Source of the DNA: Bolinopsis microptera
Taxonomy: Eukaryota > Ctenophora > Tentaculata > Lobata > Bolinopsidae
DNA length: 64,000 nucleotides
Assembly: GCF_026151205.1 (NCBI RefSeq)
Contig: NC_087082.1
Coordinates: 880,501-944,500 of the forward strand
Direction: 5' to 3'
Shown here: one piece after another, positions 10,407-22,800 of the stretch
Position numbering within the stretch: the first letter of the stretch is position 1
How the letters are laid out: every line of letters begins with the position of its first letter
Translations under genes and position numbers: made by a program
The notes under the pieces: model-generated
The model's database searches: none
The model's input: the letters and a program-made list of their open reading frames with translations, nothing else
Told to the model about the DNA's origin: nothing

Positions 10407-11340
10407 GTGGTATCTCCTCTTAAGTGAGCCGAGCTCTGAAAATAACTATTATAATGCTTGCTGTAAAAAACTAATTGTTAAAAAGATTTGATGATTTTTA
10501 TGAATACTCAGGAATATGATTGCAACCATAAGGGCAACCAATAGACAGCTTCGGCTAATGACAATGCGGAATTAAGATTTCTGAAACAAACTAACGGCTG
10601 AGTTGTTATCTAAACGACCACAGACCGCATGATCTTATATTTCTTCTCAATTAAATATCGCTACAGCTTATAATACGTTTATAAACACCTGCTGAGGCGG
10701 CTGTCAGAAAAAAGCGAAGAGAGTACCGCCACCGGTAAATCGTCAGGCCATGACTGCAGTTACCGGCATTATGTTGTCAATGTTTGGACCTCGTGATGAG
10801 ACGTTATTTTTTGTAATCATTTTTAGAGTTATTCTAATTTACAGGCAGGCATCGCGATCGATTGTTAAAATGTTTAGAATTGACTTGATGCTTGAAAATT
10901 TGGGAGATTTTTGCTTATTTCATTTAACTAAAAGTAATCTGATTTCGATGGGAATTTTATATTATGCTTTTCTCATAAAGGAGTTTCGTTGATATCGAAT
11001 ATAATAGTCCGCATAATTTAACCGAAAGTTGTAGTCGAGTGTCGATGTTGTCTGACTGTATTCAACATCAAGAGACTGGCCCCTGGCTGACTATTACTCT
11101 ATTATTATTAACAGACAAAGCACTGACTCTTAGAGCTCGATAGATCAAACTAGCCAGATTTACCTAAAGATCTTATCTAATCAGTCAATGATAACATCAA
11201 CTTCCTCAGTTAAATAATCTAACAAAGAAATCAAATTGTTAATTCACCAACGTCCTTTACATTTGTAGGTACAAATCGATCTAAGACAAGTTAGCGATGA
11301 AAGTAAAGACTTAACTTCATCCTCTATACCATTTGTTTAC
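10407..11340. other. Intergenic, no feature recognised
   Basis: Low-complexity AT-rich sequence. The longest open frame (10750-10992, + strand) has no recognisable motif and is judged to be chance. Confidence 0.55.
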
Positions 11341-11352
11341 GTCCCAGACCAG

Positions 11353-11392
11353 TGGTCATTAGTAAACTATAACCGTAGTTTACTAATGACCA
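11353..11392. repeat. Perfect palindrome, 17-bp arms
   Basis: TGGTCATTAGTAAACTA is followed by a 6-base spacer and its exact inverse. It could extrude as a cruciform or be a MITE end. No function assigned. Confidence 0.85.
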
Positions 11393-11667
11393 TACAAAAC
11401 GTAATTACGTAATTACTTAATGGTTTAATGAGCTATTTTTGCAAGGATCTCTGGGAGGTGCCACATTCTAATCCTCACAACTATACCAATAATCAGTATC
11501 GTGTGTCGCCTCATGAGGGTCTGTAGAAATCTGAGCTGCTGATCAAATGTCTGGTCACCATATTGCTTCATGCTAATGATCTTATTAAAAAGTGCAGCGT
11601 CCCACTTTAAGTTTTTTGATTTGTAGAGTTCTGTTGTGACGTTTAGTTTTACTGTGCTTTTTACACT

Positions 11668-12340
11668 GATGATTGGTATTGTTTTATACTTTTATACATA
11701 TCACGAAACGGATCGTTTGCCCGCCAATTTGATTTGTTTCAATTGAATTGAATTTCTTCGGTTTTAAGGAAAGTCACTATCAGTATTCACTCAAAGTGAT
11801 CAGATCGTCATCCACCAACATACTCGTTACCACCTAATGAGGCTCATTGTTGCTCGCTAGCGAACTGCTCCCGATGAGATTACTGATTGGGTGACGAAAT
11901 CACTGATTAAGTGCTGGATCACGTATCTGCAAGATCTTGAAAGGATCATAACTCGGTTAAATTGTGAACAACCAACTTGAAATTTTGGCAAGCGCTTCAA
12001 TTATCAAACCAGATGTGTCTACAAACTTTGAAGTTCCTAGCTGAAAGCGTTCTCGCTTTATAGTGACAATAGTGAAAAAGAGGGAGTGTCGTGCCATACC
12101 GTATCCACCGTAATTAATTAAATTTGACAAAACTTTCAGGAAATCTAAGTTTGACCCATTTCTATAATCTCTGAAATTTCTGTGCAATTCTAAGAAGAAT
12201 TACGCGAGTTATTAAAGAGTTGCGTGTGGGCAGTTACTTCTGGGCCATATATATTATATATATGATGATTGGTATTGTTTTTATACATATCATGAAACGG
12301 ATCGTTTGCCCGCCAATTTGATTTGTTTCAATTGTTCGAA
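11668..12340. repeat. Dispersed repeat, two copies here and a partial third
   Basis: The segment GATGATTGGTATTGTTTT through CGGATCGTTTGCCCGCCAA occurs at ~11668-11745 and ~12264-12335. A diverged partial copy (GATTGGTATTGCTTTATC) lies at ~15618. The DNA between the copies shows no gene. Confidence 0.75.
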
Positions 12341-12543
12341 TTATATATATATATATTATGATTGGCTACTGGGACACGTCATACACACGGTTGGATTGTT
12401 AATTCGGTTGAAGTACCTTTACATCCATTATCACCATAATCTCAAATTATTTGTTATATAGTAGTGTTGAAAGTATTAAAATATATAATTAATATATAAT
12501 TAATATATATATATGTACACATTAATATATATATATGTACACA

Positions 12544-12686
12544 TACAAAATGAAACGACCGGTTGAGTCAGACAAATGTTCAATCATGATACAAAACCAT
12601 GATATCATCAGTGACAACTGATGATATCATGGTTTTGTATCATGATTGAAACATTTGTCTGACTCAACCGGTCGTTTCATTTTGTA
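12544..12686. repeat. Near-perfect 143-bp hairpin with 4-base loop
   Basis: Left arm 12544-12612 and right arm 12617-12686 are complementary over ~69 bp with a single-base bulge, joined by the loop GACA. It begins TACAAAATGAAACGACCGG and ends with the inverse. The arms have not diverged, so it is either very young or maintained. It has no coding content and is flanked by AT microsatellites. Confidence 0.93.
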
Positions 12687-13121
12687 TCTAGCTCTCAGCT
12701 TGCCGATTGAGCACTGTAAGCAGACGACGCCACCCACAATTATATATATGTACACATATCTTTTAGATTGCTGATTCATTAAGATTTGTGCTTTTGTTCC
12801 AATTTATCCCAAATTAAACCGATGTTAGTTGTTAAGTTGTAGGTGGCTGCTGTTTAAGCTTTACTGAGACACTACCATTAACAGTAAGGCAGCAAATGGA
12901 ATGTTAAAAACAAGCACGACACACAAGAATAATCGATGTCTATTGGTTCTCATATCTTTCTTGCAAACAGGTTTGCAAGATTTCATCGAATGAATTTTTA
13001 AATTTGATATTTTTTACGGCCGTCATCTGATAATTACATCGGAAGCCCCAACTAATTAAGATGTTTAAATGGCGACGCATATTGCAGAGTGGGATACTTT
13101 GTTGATAAAATGTATCTTTCA

Positions 13122-15582
13122 GTGAGACTAGATATTATCAACACGGTTGGAGTAACCGAGGATTCTCAAAAGACTATCAGGTGTGACGCTGAGATATTTG
13201 TAGTTGTGGGTATTTGGGCTGGGTATGATGAAGATCCAGTCACTGATCTGTCTTCCTACTCCTGTTCTGAGTGGGATGAAACAACAGCTTACTTCATGGT
13301 GAGCTATTATACATGTGGATGGGGAAGTGAGGCATATTATCTGACACGTGACAGCAATTAACCAATTAGTATCTACTATTAACCAATGAAACGAGAATCA
13401 CTGTAACGTGTCAAAATATGTGTTCCTCCTCCTTACTAGAATCCACATATTTATCAATAAATATGATACATATCAATATATAGGCTACATATTGATCATA
13501 CCTAGATAAGGTTTCTAACAACATTGATAAATGAATCAAGGTTTAGTAATGATGGGGACTATGTTATTGTTCAGAACCCCCAGTCAGTTTTCAGTTTATC
13601 ACCATAATTAAATATTTTCATATTGAGCTTAAATTACTAACTTGTGTATTATCATTAGAGTTCAAAGTATTCCAACTCTGAATTTCCTATAATATAATAA
13701 TGTCTGATTACATACCATTCAGGAGCAATGTAACTACCAAAACAGCTGTGAAGTGACCGCTTCCTAATAATAATGTGTGATTACATACCATTCAGGAGCA
13801 ATGTAACTATCAAAACAACTGTGAAGTGACCGCTTCCTACAGCACAGTTTTCAGCTCTTCAGAGCAAACCTGTGGCGATTCAGTCGGAAGGAAGCTCATC
13901 TTGCGGTTCCTCTGCTCAGCTACTTTCGATAAAATAGGTTACACCCCCCCCCACTCTTTAAGCAGTTTGGTAGAATTGAATAGTCTTCCAATTTGCGTTC
14001 ATATTGAACTGAAGCAGGAATGAGAAAAACAATCTTAACAGTGTAGCTAAACAGATTTATCGTCCAACTTTACAAAATTAATACATTTTACTGACCTACA
14101 GTATAACACTTATTATACTTAAAGGGTTTATCACAACGGAAGCAAGAACAATCATAAGCTCGACAGCCTCATTCCCCTCCTCCGGATTATATCCTTGGTT
14201 TCATGACAGTTTCGTGATGAGATTATCTGAGAGTGGTGCCAACATAGTTGCTGTAAAAAGGGTTGTCATCTTGAAAACAGAGGATGGAAAATATGGTACG
14301 ACTGATGCTATAATATGATTCCTACTTTTTTAGCTGTTTGTCCAAATATCTGTTGTTCTTAATCTTATATTATACAAAAGAGTCTTGGTGATTAGGAACT
14401 GATATTAAGATCATCCACACATTTATAAATCACTCGAAATCTGATAATTAATTTCCAGTTCTGGTAAGCTGGAACAAAGCAGCCTACTCTGTGAGTATCT
14501 ACAACGAGTATACCGAGCAAACGATAGAATGTTCCAATGGACAAGTGGAACCAACAGACATGAAGGATAATTCCGCTGCTTGGATATTGGTGGTAACCAG
14601 TCTAGACTCAGACACAGAGTACTTGGTTTACGACAGCGACTCAGGTACTAAGGGGTTACTAAGAGGTTACTAAGGGGTTACTAAGGGGTTACTAAGGGGT
14701 TACTAAGGGGTTACTAAGGGGTTACTAATTCCGCTGCTTGGATATTGGTGGTAACCAGTCTAGACTCGGACACAGAGTACTTGGTTTACGACAGCGACTC
14801 AGGTGCGATTCATGTGTGGGCCACAATATTGAAAAGGAGGGTATTGAGGTGGTGAAAATAGATTTCTTTTCTGATTGCTTGTAAAATGTGGTTGTGTTTT
14901 AAAAAGTTTAACTTCACAAGTTATTAGAAATCTTATTCTTAGGAAAAGTTGTGATAAAATCGGCTGAAACTTTGTGTTCGTTGGACAGAAAGGTGGTTGG
15001 GTATAAGCTCAAATATCAAGAAAATGCTAGCGGGATGTTCGTACATTTCTCAAAAACTTCCGCCGAATGTGAGTAGGATTGGAAGTTGTTCGAAATGATA
15101 TTTTCACGATGTAACTATAAGCTGATGAATATGATGTTCTTATTTATTTATTTATCGCCATTTTCACTTATCACCCCATACAAAATGCACATTTATGTGA
15201 TACATTTGTATCTGATTCTGAAGTCTACTCGTGTGACAAATATGGATTAATACCTCGTTTTGACACTGTTGTGCTATTTATTTATTATATTCATATTTAC
15301 AAAAAAAATGTTTGGCGCATGGCAAGATCTCATAATCAAAATATTGGTCAATATACAAAATAATCACAATACAACTACAAGCAATATGCTGTTCCTAACC
15401 AAGATATGAAATACCCTGCTGATTCACTTGCTGTCAGGTTTGAGATCGAGTATCCTGTACACTTCCACAGTAGATCGAATCAAGGAGTAAATCTCATCTA
15501 CCTTACTCGGGAATATTATGACTGGGATAAAGTGGCGGGTTTTGGAACATTCCGCCATATTTTTCCCGGTCATTAAGTAAGG
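13122..15582 (+). CDS. SUEL (galactose/rhamnose-binding lectin) domain protein, multi-exon, partial
   Basis: Exon A (~13123-13298) carries the first half of a SUEL-type lectin domain (TIRCDAEIFVVVGIWAGY, then YSCSEW). Exon B (13796-13937) carries the second half (EQCNYQNNCEVTAS, CGDSVGRKLILRFLC), in phase with A and matching the C-x5-C-x-V and final K-x-L-x-x-x-x-C layout of that family. Exons C (14125-14295), D (14459-14644) and E (14943-15068) continue with consistent phases and encode unassigned extracellular-looking sequence. A last frame (15438-15582, ending IFPGH, TAA) is open, but its phase does not fit exon E, so an exon is missing or the gene is damaged. No signal-peptide exon was located. 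Probably a secreted or surface carbohydrate-binding protein. Confidence 0.68.
13715..13795 (+). repeat. Tandem partial duplicate of lectin exon B
   Basis: A ~70-bp unit covering the intron end, acceptor and first 15 codons of exon B (ATTCAGGAGCAATGTAAC to GACCGCTTCCTA) is duplicated immediately upstream of the real exon. The duplicate reads EQCNYQNSCEVTAS and then hits a stop, so using it would truncate the protein. Confidence 0.85.
14645..14803 (+). repeat. 11-bp G-rich minisatellite plus duplicated 3' part of exon D
   Basis: After the exon D donor there are about seven copies of GGGGTTACTAA. Then 14727-14803 repeats the last ~78 bases of exon D (TTCCGCTGCTTGGATATTGG to GACTCAG) followed by a second donor (GTGCGA). 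Either donor keeps the same phase. Confidence 0.88.
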
Positions 15583-16940
15583 TAATCGATATTAATAATT
15601 CTTATTGGCACCACGACGATTGGTATTGCTTTATCTATAATCATGAAACAAATTGTTTTCTCACTAATTGTTGTTGTAAACCCCGGCAAGATCAATATCA
15701 AATACGAAATGAGTCGATTTATCAACCACGGCTCTTATTTTACATTTAACAAAGAGATTTTATCGGGAGACACTAGAGAAGCGTTAAGAAGAGCGGGATT
15801 GGGAGAACATCAAGCAACTATTTTTGGCTTAGCATTACAAAAACTTCTCATCGAACATTTATTGTGATTTGTGATACATTAGTAAAACAAAATTTTAGTA
15901 AAACAAAATTTTATTTTATACCCACAATCAATTCATATTTAGTTCAAATATTTAAAGTAAAAATAACCATTTCACAGAAGTGGTTTTATTATAATAAAAT
16001 AATTTGTGATTTGTGTACAAGTGATAAATTAATAAATTAATTTACACTCAAAAATGTACAAAAATACACAATTTTTACTTTACAACACTGGTTCAACGCG
16101 CGGCTGATCAAAAAAGTTTGGTTTACATTTACTAACTACAGTGTACAGCGTACGCGTACATGAAAAGATAACTTACTGGATTGTTTAAAACTAAATAAAT
16201 ATTAAGTCAGATGTTGTTCAATGAATTAGCCACGAAAATGTCCAAGTTGTGTAGGAGGGTAAACAATTGCTAGTTATGCTTCTTTTTGCCCGTGTAGTAT
16301 GAGTCTAAAATGTTTACTTATTTATGCAATTAAATTGATGTTTTATTTCGTCAGAATGAGACATATCATCTGTTACAGTATCTGATTAATAACGATACGT
16401 TTTTACCAGTTTTTAGGTGAATAGATAAGTTGATGCCTAATTGCTTGTACTACTTACAGAGCGAGCTGCGAGAAGGGCATCTCACTTGCACGCCACTGAC
16501 CACCTTGCCGCACTACCACGCACACCCCCGACCACCATGAGCATAAAGCTGTTAAAGATAGCACCATAATTCACTAATTGGCACGGGTGTGATTAAAAAA
16601 ATGATGAAGTTGACCGCCAAGTCGAAAAGATTATGAGCAAACTTATTATTATTAATGAAGAAAAGTTAGCCCTTATGTGGATGGAGTCAAGACGTGCTGT
16701 TATTCTTCACGTTGCCAACAAAATCCATTTCATTCCTTTTTCTTTTTCTTTGAGTGCTATTCATGAGGAATGCAAAGGGCACAAAATGTGCCTCCTGGGT
16801 CCTACCTATCAAGCATATGTTCATATCTGTATGCCATGCTTCCAGAGTTTGAGTATAATAGAGTCCTTGTAGAGGTCGAGCTTGCATGTGTATTTAAAAA
16901 TGTCTATACTTGATTAGAATGCACGTGAAAATTGTTAAGT
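15583..16940. repeat. Intergenic with dispersed repeat (copy at 46877-47290)
   Basis: Bases ~15885-16080 and 16195-16290 match 46877-47060 and 47180-47275 (shared strings include TATACCCACAATCAATTC and AGATGTTGTTCAATGA). The remainder has no recognised gene. A minus-strand frame at 16687-16887 containing LEAWHTDMN faintly recalls retroelement C-termini but is too short to call. Confidence 0.6.
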
Positions 16941-17954
16941 AGAATATGCAACTGATTCCAGACTGATTTCTTTAAAGTACCTGATTCCTTATCCTGAATT
17001 TGGGCCAAGAATTTGAATCTTGGATACGGAGACAATAAAATGATTAATCTCCCTTTAATTTTAAATCGTGAAATAGTATTAAATTCTTTGAGAGAACCCG
17101 AGTGATTCGAACTATGATCAAATACACGGAAATATTTATTAAACTGCATGGTACAGTACGATACCGAATGATTGACAAATGATTGATGAATGATTACGGC
17201 CAAAGCCCGATTCTAAGAATAAAGATAAATCCTGATAACGATAAATCTTATTAAATATAACGGAGGTTTAGGAGCTAGTTGTGCAATATTTTAAAGATGG
17301 TTGAAGATATTTTGGCAATGATTTAGAAGTTGATTGATAGCCGCGGTTGCAAAGAAAATGATGTTGTATAAAAATCGAATTATTGCTGAGAACGGAATGC
17401 CTGATGAAAGACTACTGAGAAAAGCGCGATAATTGAACGTGACTTTTAAAGCTGAATCAAGCAGCTCCAGACAGTACTGCTTCGTATATTTTTGAAAGTG
17501 AAAAATAATTACGGGACTAGTATAAAATGTTAAGGCATCATATGAAATAATTGTAAAATTCTATATATTCGATGTTGGAACTGTGCAATTATCAGTTTAA
17601 CTGTCAATCATTGTTTGGGCTGCATTAGGCATTAAATTCAAGTCTTAAAAATTAGTGTTCAGTTCACTTGAAATCGAGTGGTGGTTCATTTGAAATCGAA
17701 ATTGTGCTTTTCGTACAGTCTCCCAAATTTCTGACATGTCCGGATCATCCGATAAGGGGTAAAGTAGGAAAAGGAGAAGGTCTACTGAAGATGCTGAGAG
17801 GCGTAGCCGACCCGTGGCTCGGGTTGAGCCTCAGGAACCTCCAGTGGTGAGTAGTAGGTTTACTGTAATATATAATTACATAAATGTTATTTTGTTGTAC
17901 TTTATAGATTGTTGATCGATACATTGTAGCAGCTTGAGGAGTTTCTATTGCATT

Positions 17955-18149
17955 ATGTTGCCGGTATGGAGGGTAAATGAGGTTAAAAGGCTACGTACAG
18001 AGGTCCGAGAGCTGGAGCAAGAAGCGAGTTACCTGCGAATGCAGCTTTTATCCCGGGGGTTACAGTTTGCTAAGCGGATATCTAGGGGCGTGGCGCACCA
18101 CGCAAAGCTGATGTATGACAGTTTGGTAAGTGTCTTATTCCATGTTTAA
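17955..18149 (+). CDS. Coiled-coil exon of env-bearing element (copy A)
   Basis: Encodes a heptad-rich segment (VNEVKRLRTEVRELEQEASY) followed by a basic stretch (AKRISRGVAHHAKLM). The exon ends at a GTAAGT donor after MYDSL (~18125). Homologous exons are at 29030-29215 (damaged), 32824-33009 and 38945-39139. It is likely an oligomerisation module of the element's small nuclear or structural protein. The acceptor before it reads GCCGG in copies A and C but GCAGG in D and F, so only D and F keep a normal AG. Confidence 0.6.
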   Translation: MLPVWRVNEVKRLRTEVRELEQEASYLRMQLLSRGLQFAKRISRGVAHHAKLMYDSLVSVLFHV

Positions 18150-18403
18150 AGCGACCCATAAGCATCTGTTATTGTGCGAACTTCATTGAATTGCGGCTCT
18201 TTTGGTGGCCAATGCATCAATCATCATGGGGATAGCACAAAATTCAGCTTACTCAGACCTGGAAGATTATATTGAGGAGGAGTCAGATATTTTATCTGTA
18301 TCATTAGGGGCTGTTAGGATACTTAAATTCACTAACAGTATGACTCATGACTGGGAAAGTCAGAACTCTTGACCTTACCAACAAAATGTGTTTTATTTTA
18401 TTT

Positions 18404-18495
18404 TACTTTTTCTTTTTCTTTTTCTTTTTCTTTTTCTTTTTCTTTTTCTTTTTCTTTTTCTTTTTCTTTTTCTTTTTCTTTTTCTTTTTCTTTTT
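18404..18495 (+). repeat. (TTTTTC)n tract, copy A
   Basis: Hexanucleotide pyrimidine microsatellite of about 15 units. It is continuous with a further pyrimidine-rich stretch that ends at TTTTAAG|GG near 18562, so it forms an extended polypyrimidine tract before a possible splice acceptor. The same hexamer occurs in five other copies. Confidence 0.95.
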
Positions 18496-18946
18496 TATGT
18501 CTGTACCTTTTTTGCTTCTTCAAGTTTTCTTTTCGCTTTATTTCCCTTTTTTAATTTTAAGGGTACCTCAAAACTTGTTTTTCAGAATTTCGCATTATTG
18601 AAAAAAGTTGAATTCGATCAGACAAGACGAGTGTCGTCATGGTATTTTTATACTAGCAATCGAAGTTATACGAAGATTCTGAAGAAATATATGTAAAGGC
18701 GGGCGAACGAATTGTCTGAAGACCATTCAGCGATAAGTAATAAAACTTGATAGAGAATTGACGCTCAGAAGGAGCGAAACTGGCGGAGGTAAGAAGATAA
18801 GTTGTCCAGAAAGATACCAAAACCGTCGACCGTATCCTTGAAGAAAGTCTACAACAGTCTGTTAAATCATCAATAGAAGAACTAAACTTATCATCGTTTC
18901 AAAAAGGTTGTGAAAGAAATTAAGTAAATACCCTTCCCGAATTTAA

Positions 18947-19246
18947 ATGGTGCAGCAGCAGACGACAATAAAATACCAGCAGAGAGTTGATTTTATCAAA
19001 GGGGAGGTCAGATGTGCACTGGTCATGATGCGCTCTTTAAGGAACAGAATAAGGAGGCTTCGCCCAGGGGTGTGGGTAAAGGCGGCCACGGCAGTGGTCG
19101 GTAAGATAGAAAAGGACTTGGAGGGGCTATGGAGAATACGAGAGAAGGGGACAGACTGATGTGTGTCAGCTGGGCCATCATCAGAGGGACGGATATCTTA
19201 GTTAGAAAAACAATTAGACCTGGAAAAAGGGGACTAAATTATTGAA
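18947..19246 (+). pseudogene. Basic 99-codon ORF of env-bearing element, frameshifted (copy A)
   Basis: Same protein as at 29970-30269 (starts MVQQQTTIKYQQRVDF) but one G is missing in the GGAGGGGGCTATGG run near 19125, so the frame ends at 19159. The sequence after the frameshift still matches the C-terminus. Confidence 0.8.
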
Positions 19247-19563
19247 TATGATTCAAAATATGTCACAAGAAAAAAACGGACCGAAATCTGACCTTGTGTT
19301 TTTTTAAATATGAGGTTAACTTTACCCCAAATTCGATTTTTCAAAGAAAGTTAAGTGTTAGCCTCATATTTCAAAAATGAAGGCAAAATTCTATCCAGGA
19401 AACCTTACCGGCTGGGGTGTTAGGTAGTATTTATATAGTATTTTATATAATAGTATTGATAACATTATTAACCATTGTTTTATCCCTTTTAGCAAGTTGA
19501 CTATTATAGGAAGTGTGTGTTTCCCTTGCTCCCTCTCCTAACATAACTTGCTCAAAAAAAATA

Positions 19564-19830
19564 ATGAGTTTCTCCACGAATGTTCCCATACCATATCTCG
19601 GAAAAGGCCAGCTCATCTCTGAGTGGTGCAAGGACTTTGTAGCATCCACAACCATGCTCAAAATGGATGATGCTCAAAGAATTCAATTGCTACCTATATA
19701 CGTCTCAAGGACTCCGGGAGAGAAGGCTGTAGCTGAATCTGTTTCAGAAGAGACAGACTTTAAAGTGGCAATCCAGGTAATTAGCAAGCTGATTGAAGGG
19801 GTCTTTCTTTTAAAGGGGAAGGCAGTGTAG
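19564..19830 (+). CDS. Gag-like capsid fragment of LTR mini-element
   Basis: Starts at ATG 19564, about 20 bases after the 5' LTR (MSFSTNVPIPYLGKGQ), and continues with a helical capsid-like region (LISEWCKDFVASTTML, AQRIQLLPIYVS). The present TAG at 19828-19830 is supplied by the first bases of the Mutator-like insertion; before that insertion the frame would have run into the 3' LTR. At 88 codons it is far shorter than a full Gag. It resembles retrotransposon capsid N-terminal domains by pattern only. Confidence 0.6.
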   Translation: MSFSTNVPIPYLGKGQLISEWCKDFVASTTMLKMDDAQRIQLLPIYVSRTPGEKAVAESVSEETDFKVAIQVISKLIEGVFLLKGKAV

Positions 19831-22800
19831 GGCCTGTCGTGATATCATGGATCGCTTAGGTTCCACCAGGATCTGGTAGTCCTCATAATTCTGCGGCCTC
19901 TATGTGTCGTCATCTCGCACAACTCCGAAAAACCGTTGTGAGTTTGGCATGTGAAAATTTGCAGCCCTCCAGACATCGATTGGGTTAACGAGTTGTCGTA
20001 CGTCACCTCAAGATCGGGTGACAGGGGGCTGAACAGGCCAGAACCCAATTGATTGGGTCTGAGGTCACGTGATTATGAGCCTGAGGTCACGTGACTATGA
20101 CGTCACCAGAGCTCGTTCTCCGTTTCCCGCTCTTTGGACCAGGTGAGCTTGCATGCTTGTGAAAGTGGGTGTAATTTACAGCTGTACTGTAGTTACATCC
20201 AATTACCCCTAATAGAATGAAAATTTATTTTCTGACAGAAAGCTAGAAATTTACCAAAATATCGACTTAGTTCAAAATTTATTTTGATGACCACTCCTGA
20301 CCTAAAATTGCACGAGAAATCGATTAAACTTGGTTTCAGAACTCAACAATGCTTCCTTTGATGCCTTAAGGGGGGGGGGGGGGGGGGGGGGGTTCACCCT
20401 GATTTTTTTGTGAAACTTAGTTTCGAGATAGCAGTTAACCAACAAACTAGGACCGGTGACCGAACTTTTGAGGGGGTCCCGGACCCCAACCGCCAAACGG
20501 TGCCCGCGGGGCAGCCACGCCCATATTTGGTCCAAATCAGGCCCAATTTAGCCAAATACCCTGAACATGCCCAAAACCCAAATTTTAGGTGCTCTTTTTG
20601 TAGCTAGTGGTCCCCTGAACTCGTATATGAATTTTCATCAAGATTGGACAAAAAATGACTGAGTTATGAGCCAAAAACCATATGACCGTATTTGGGCATA
20701 CGCACCAAATTTGATCGATTTTGGCCCATAAATTGGTCAAATATCAATATTTTTGAATGAAACCAACTTTATATAAGGTAAGCCTATACTACACATTCTC
20801 TATGATTATCAGCTCAATATCTACCTAACTGTGGATTCTGTGTTCAAATAGTTGCAAAAAATGAACAAAATCGCCCATATATCAGTTCGCGATATTTGCA
20901 AAACTGACTTCGCTCAAAACAATAGAACTCAATAGGGTTTCAATATTTTTTCATGAAATTTTCAGAATCGACGTAGAATCGCCTCATGACCTTAAGTTTT
21001 GTATTAGAATTTTGAGTTAGGCCTTTAAAAAAATTTGGCGGCCAAATTCTGAAAAATGCCCGATATTCTTCAACGGTTGAAAAATTCCGAATCTTATGGT
21101 TAAGTAAGAATTTTCATTGTGTCTTATCGAAAGTGAATGAGAGAAACACTTGTGACAATTTTATTTACTGGTCCTCATATTTGTAAAGCTATCCTGAAGC
21201 TCTGCGCTCTTTTCCTTCTCTCATCCTGCCAGCTCTTCTACACAGCAGTTATTGGGAGAATTACGACGTGGCTGCGTTTGTTGTCCAGCAAGTAAGTTTA
21301 AAGTTATGGTTGTTAAATTTCCTTGAACTTCTATGTCCTATGATCTTGCCAAAGGCGTAGATATAGCGCGCATACGCCTACCGTATGATCAGCTGTTTGT
21401 CGAGACCTCAAAAAGAAATAACAGTCAACCAAATCTGACTAAGAAAAACTCGACTACATAGAGCAACTGCAAGGGTGGTGTCTAATTGGTGCGCGTTGGT
21501 AGTAATGAAGTTTTGACACATGTCCCTAAAGCGATTTCATTTAATGAAGTTTTGATCGAAAGCAAGTCGACCACAAAGAATTAATTAACTCAGGCATGAA
21601 GCAATTCGTAACTCAAACTGAGAAATATGCCCGCACGTGCCACGTTTGTATACTGACCAGTCCACCACAAATGAACACATAAAAGGTGATCTGAAATTGA
21701 AACTAGTTTGATTTGCAATCTCTCGGTTCAACAGAAATGGCGGTCTCGTGATATAAGTTGTTCCGTGCAAAGCACAATTGAACTGCTTCCCGAATCCAAC
21801 TATAATGAAGTATTTAAACTTGGTCCGTAGTCTTCGTGGAATTTGGATAGATCTTTATAATTCAATTCGTGGTGGTCCCGTGACCTGTCAAAATGGGTTA
21901 GACGGGTTCGTCCTGCTAGTAGACTTGAACCTGTCGACAATATTTCAGGAATGATTCCCGCAAGAAATTATATTCCTTCGTTTTGCTCTGATCCCTACTC
22001 TGGAACTAACTGCTGATGGAATTTCATACGATTCGTTGATTTTTTGTAAAAATTGAACTTACATTTTATAAAATTCCGATATTCTTCAAAGGTTGAAAAA
22101 TTCCGAATCTTATGGTTAAGTAAGAATTTTCATTGTGTCTTATCGAAAGTGAATGAGAGAAACACTTGTGACAATTTTATTTACTGGTCCTCTTATTTGT
22201 AAAGCTATCCTCAATACATTCAATGACAAAGTGTGATAACCGTTAAAACAGGGGTCGAATTCACAAAAATAACGTAAACCGTTGATTTAAAGCAATCGCC
22301 GCTCCTGTCTCTTGATTGCTGATGATGATCAGGAACGCATGACGTATAAATATCATCACGACGATTATTGGTCACTCGAAATCGACCCGTTAAGAATGCA
22401 ATGTAAGTGCGATGGTTTTTTGTGTGCATTTGTTACCTGTTACTAATTAATCCACAGGATCAAAATGTTTATTGTATCGATAAAAATGGATTTTAAGGCA
22501 TAAGGAAGCATTGCTGAGTTCTGAAACCAAGTTTAATCGATTTCTCGTGCAATTTTAGGTCAGGAGTGGTCATCAAAATAAATTTTGAACTAAGTCGATA
22601 TTTTGGTAAATTTCTAGCTTTCTGTCAGAAAATAAATTTTCATTCTATTAGGGGTAATTGGATATAACTACAGTACAGCTGTACTTACACCCACTTTCAC
22701 AAGCATGCAAGCTCACCTGGTCCAAAGAGCGGGAAACGGAGAACGAGCTCTGGTGACGTCATAGTCACGTGACCTCAGGCTCATAATCACGTGACCTCAG

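Noticed and set aside
14645-14727. Telomere-like G-rich repeat
   Set aside because: The 11-bp GGGGTTACTAA unit is not a known telomere repeat and is only seven copies long inside a gene.
16687-16887. Minus-strand frame with LEAWHTDMN as a Penelope or LINE endonuclease end
   Set aside because: Only a few residues resemble such proteins, and no flanking domain is present.
18388-18696. Long Phe/Leu/Ser-rich open frames across the TTTTTC tracts (also at 26165, 29417, 33086, 36010, 41683)
   Set aside because: They exist only because a hexanucleotide repeat has no stops in any frame; they are microsatellite translation, not proteins.
19845-20048. Sixty-seven-codon frame found identically at 22811-23014 on the other strand
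   Set aside because: The two copies are the two arms of a transposon inverted repeat. The identity reflects the arms as a whole, not protein selection.
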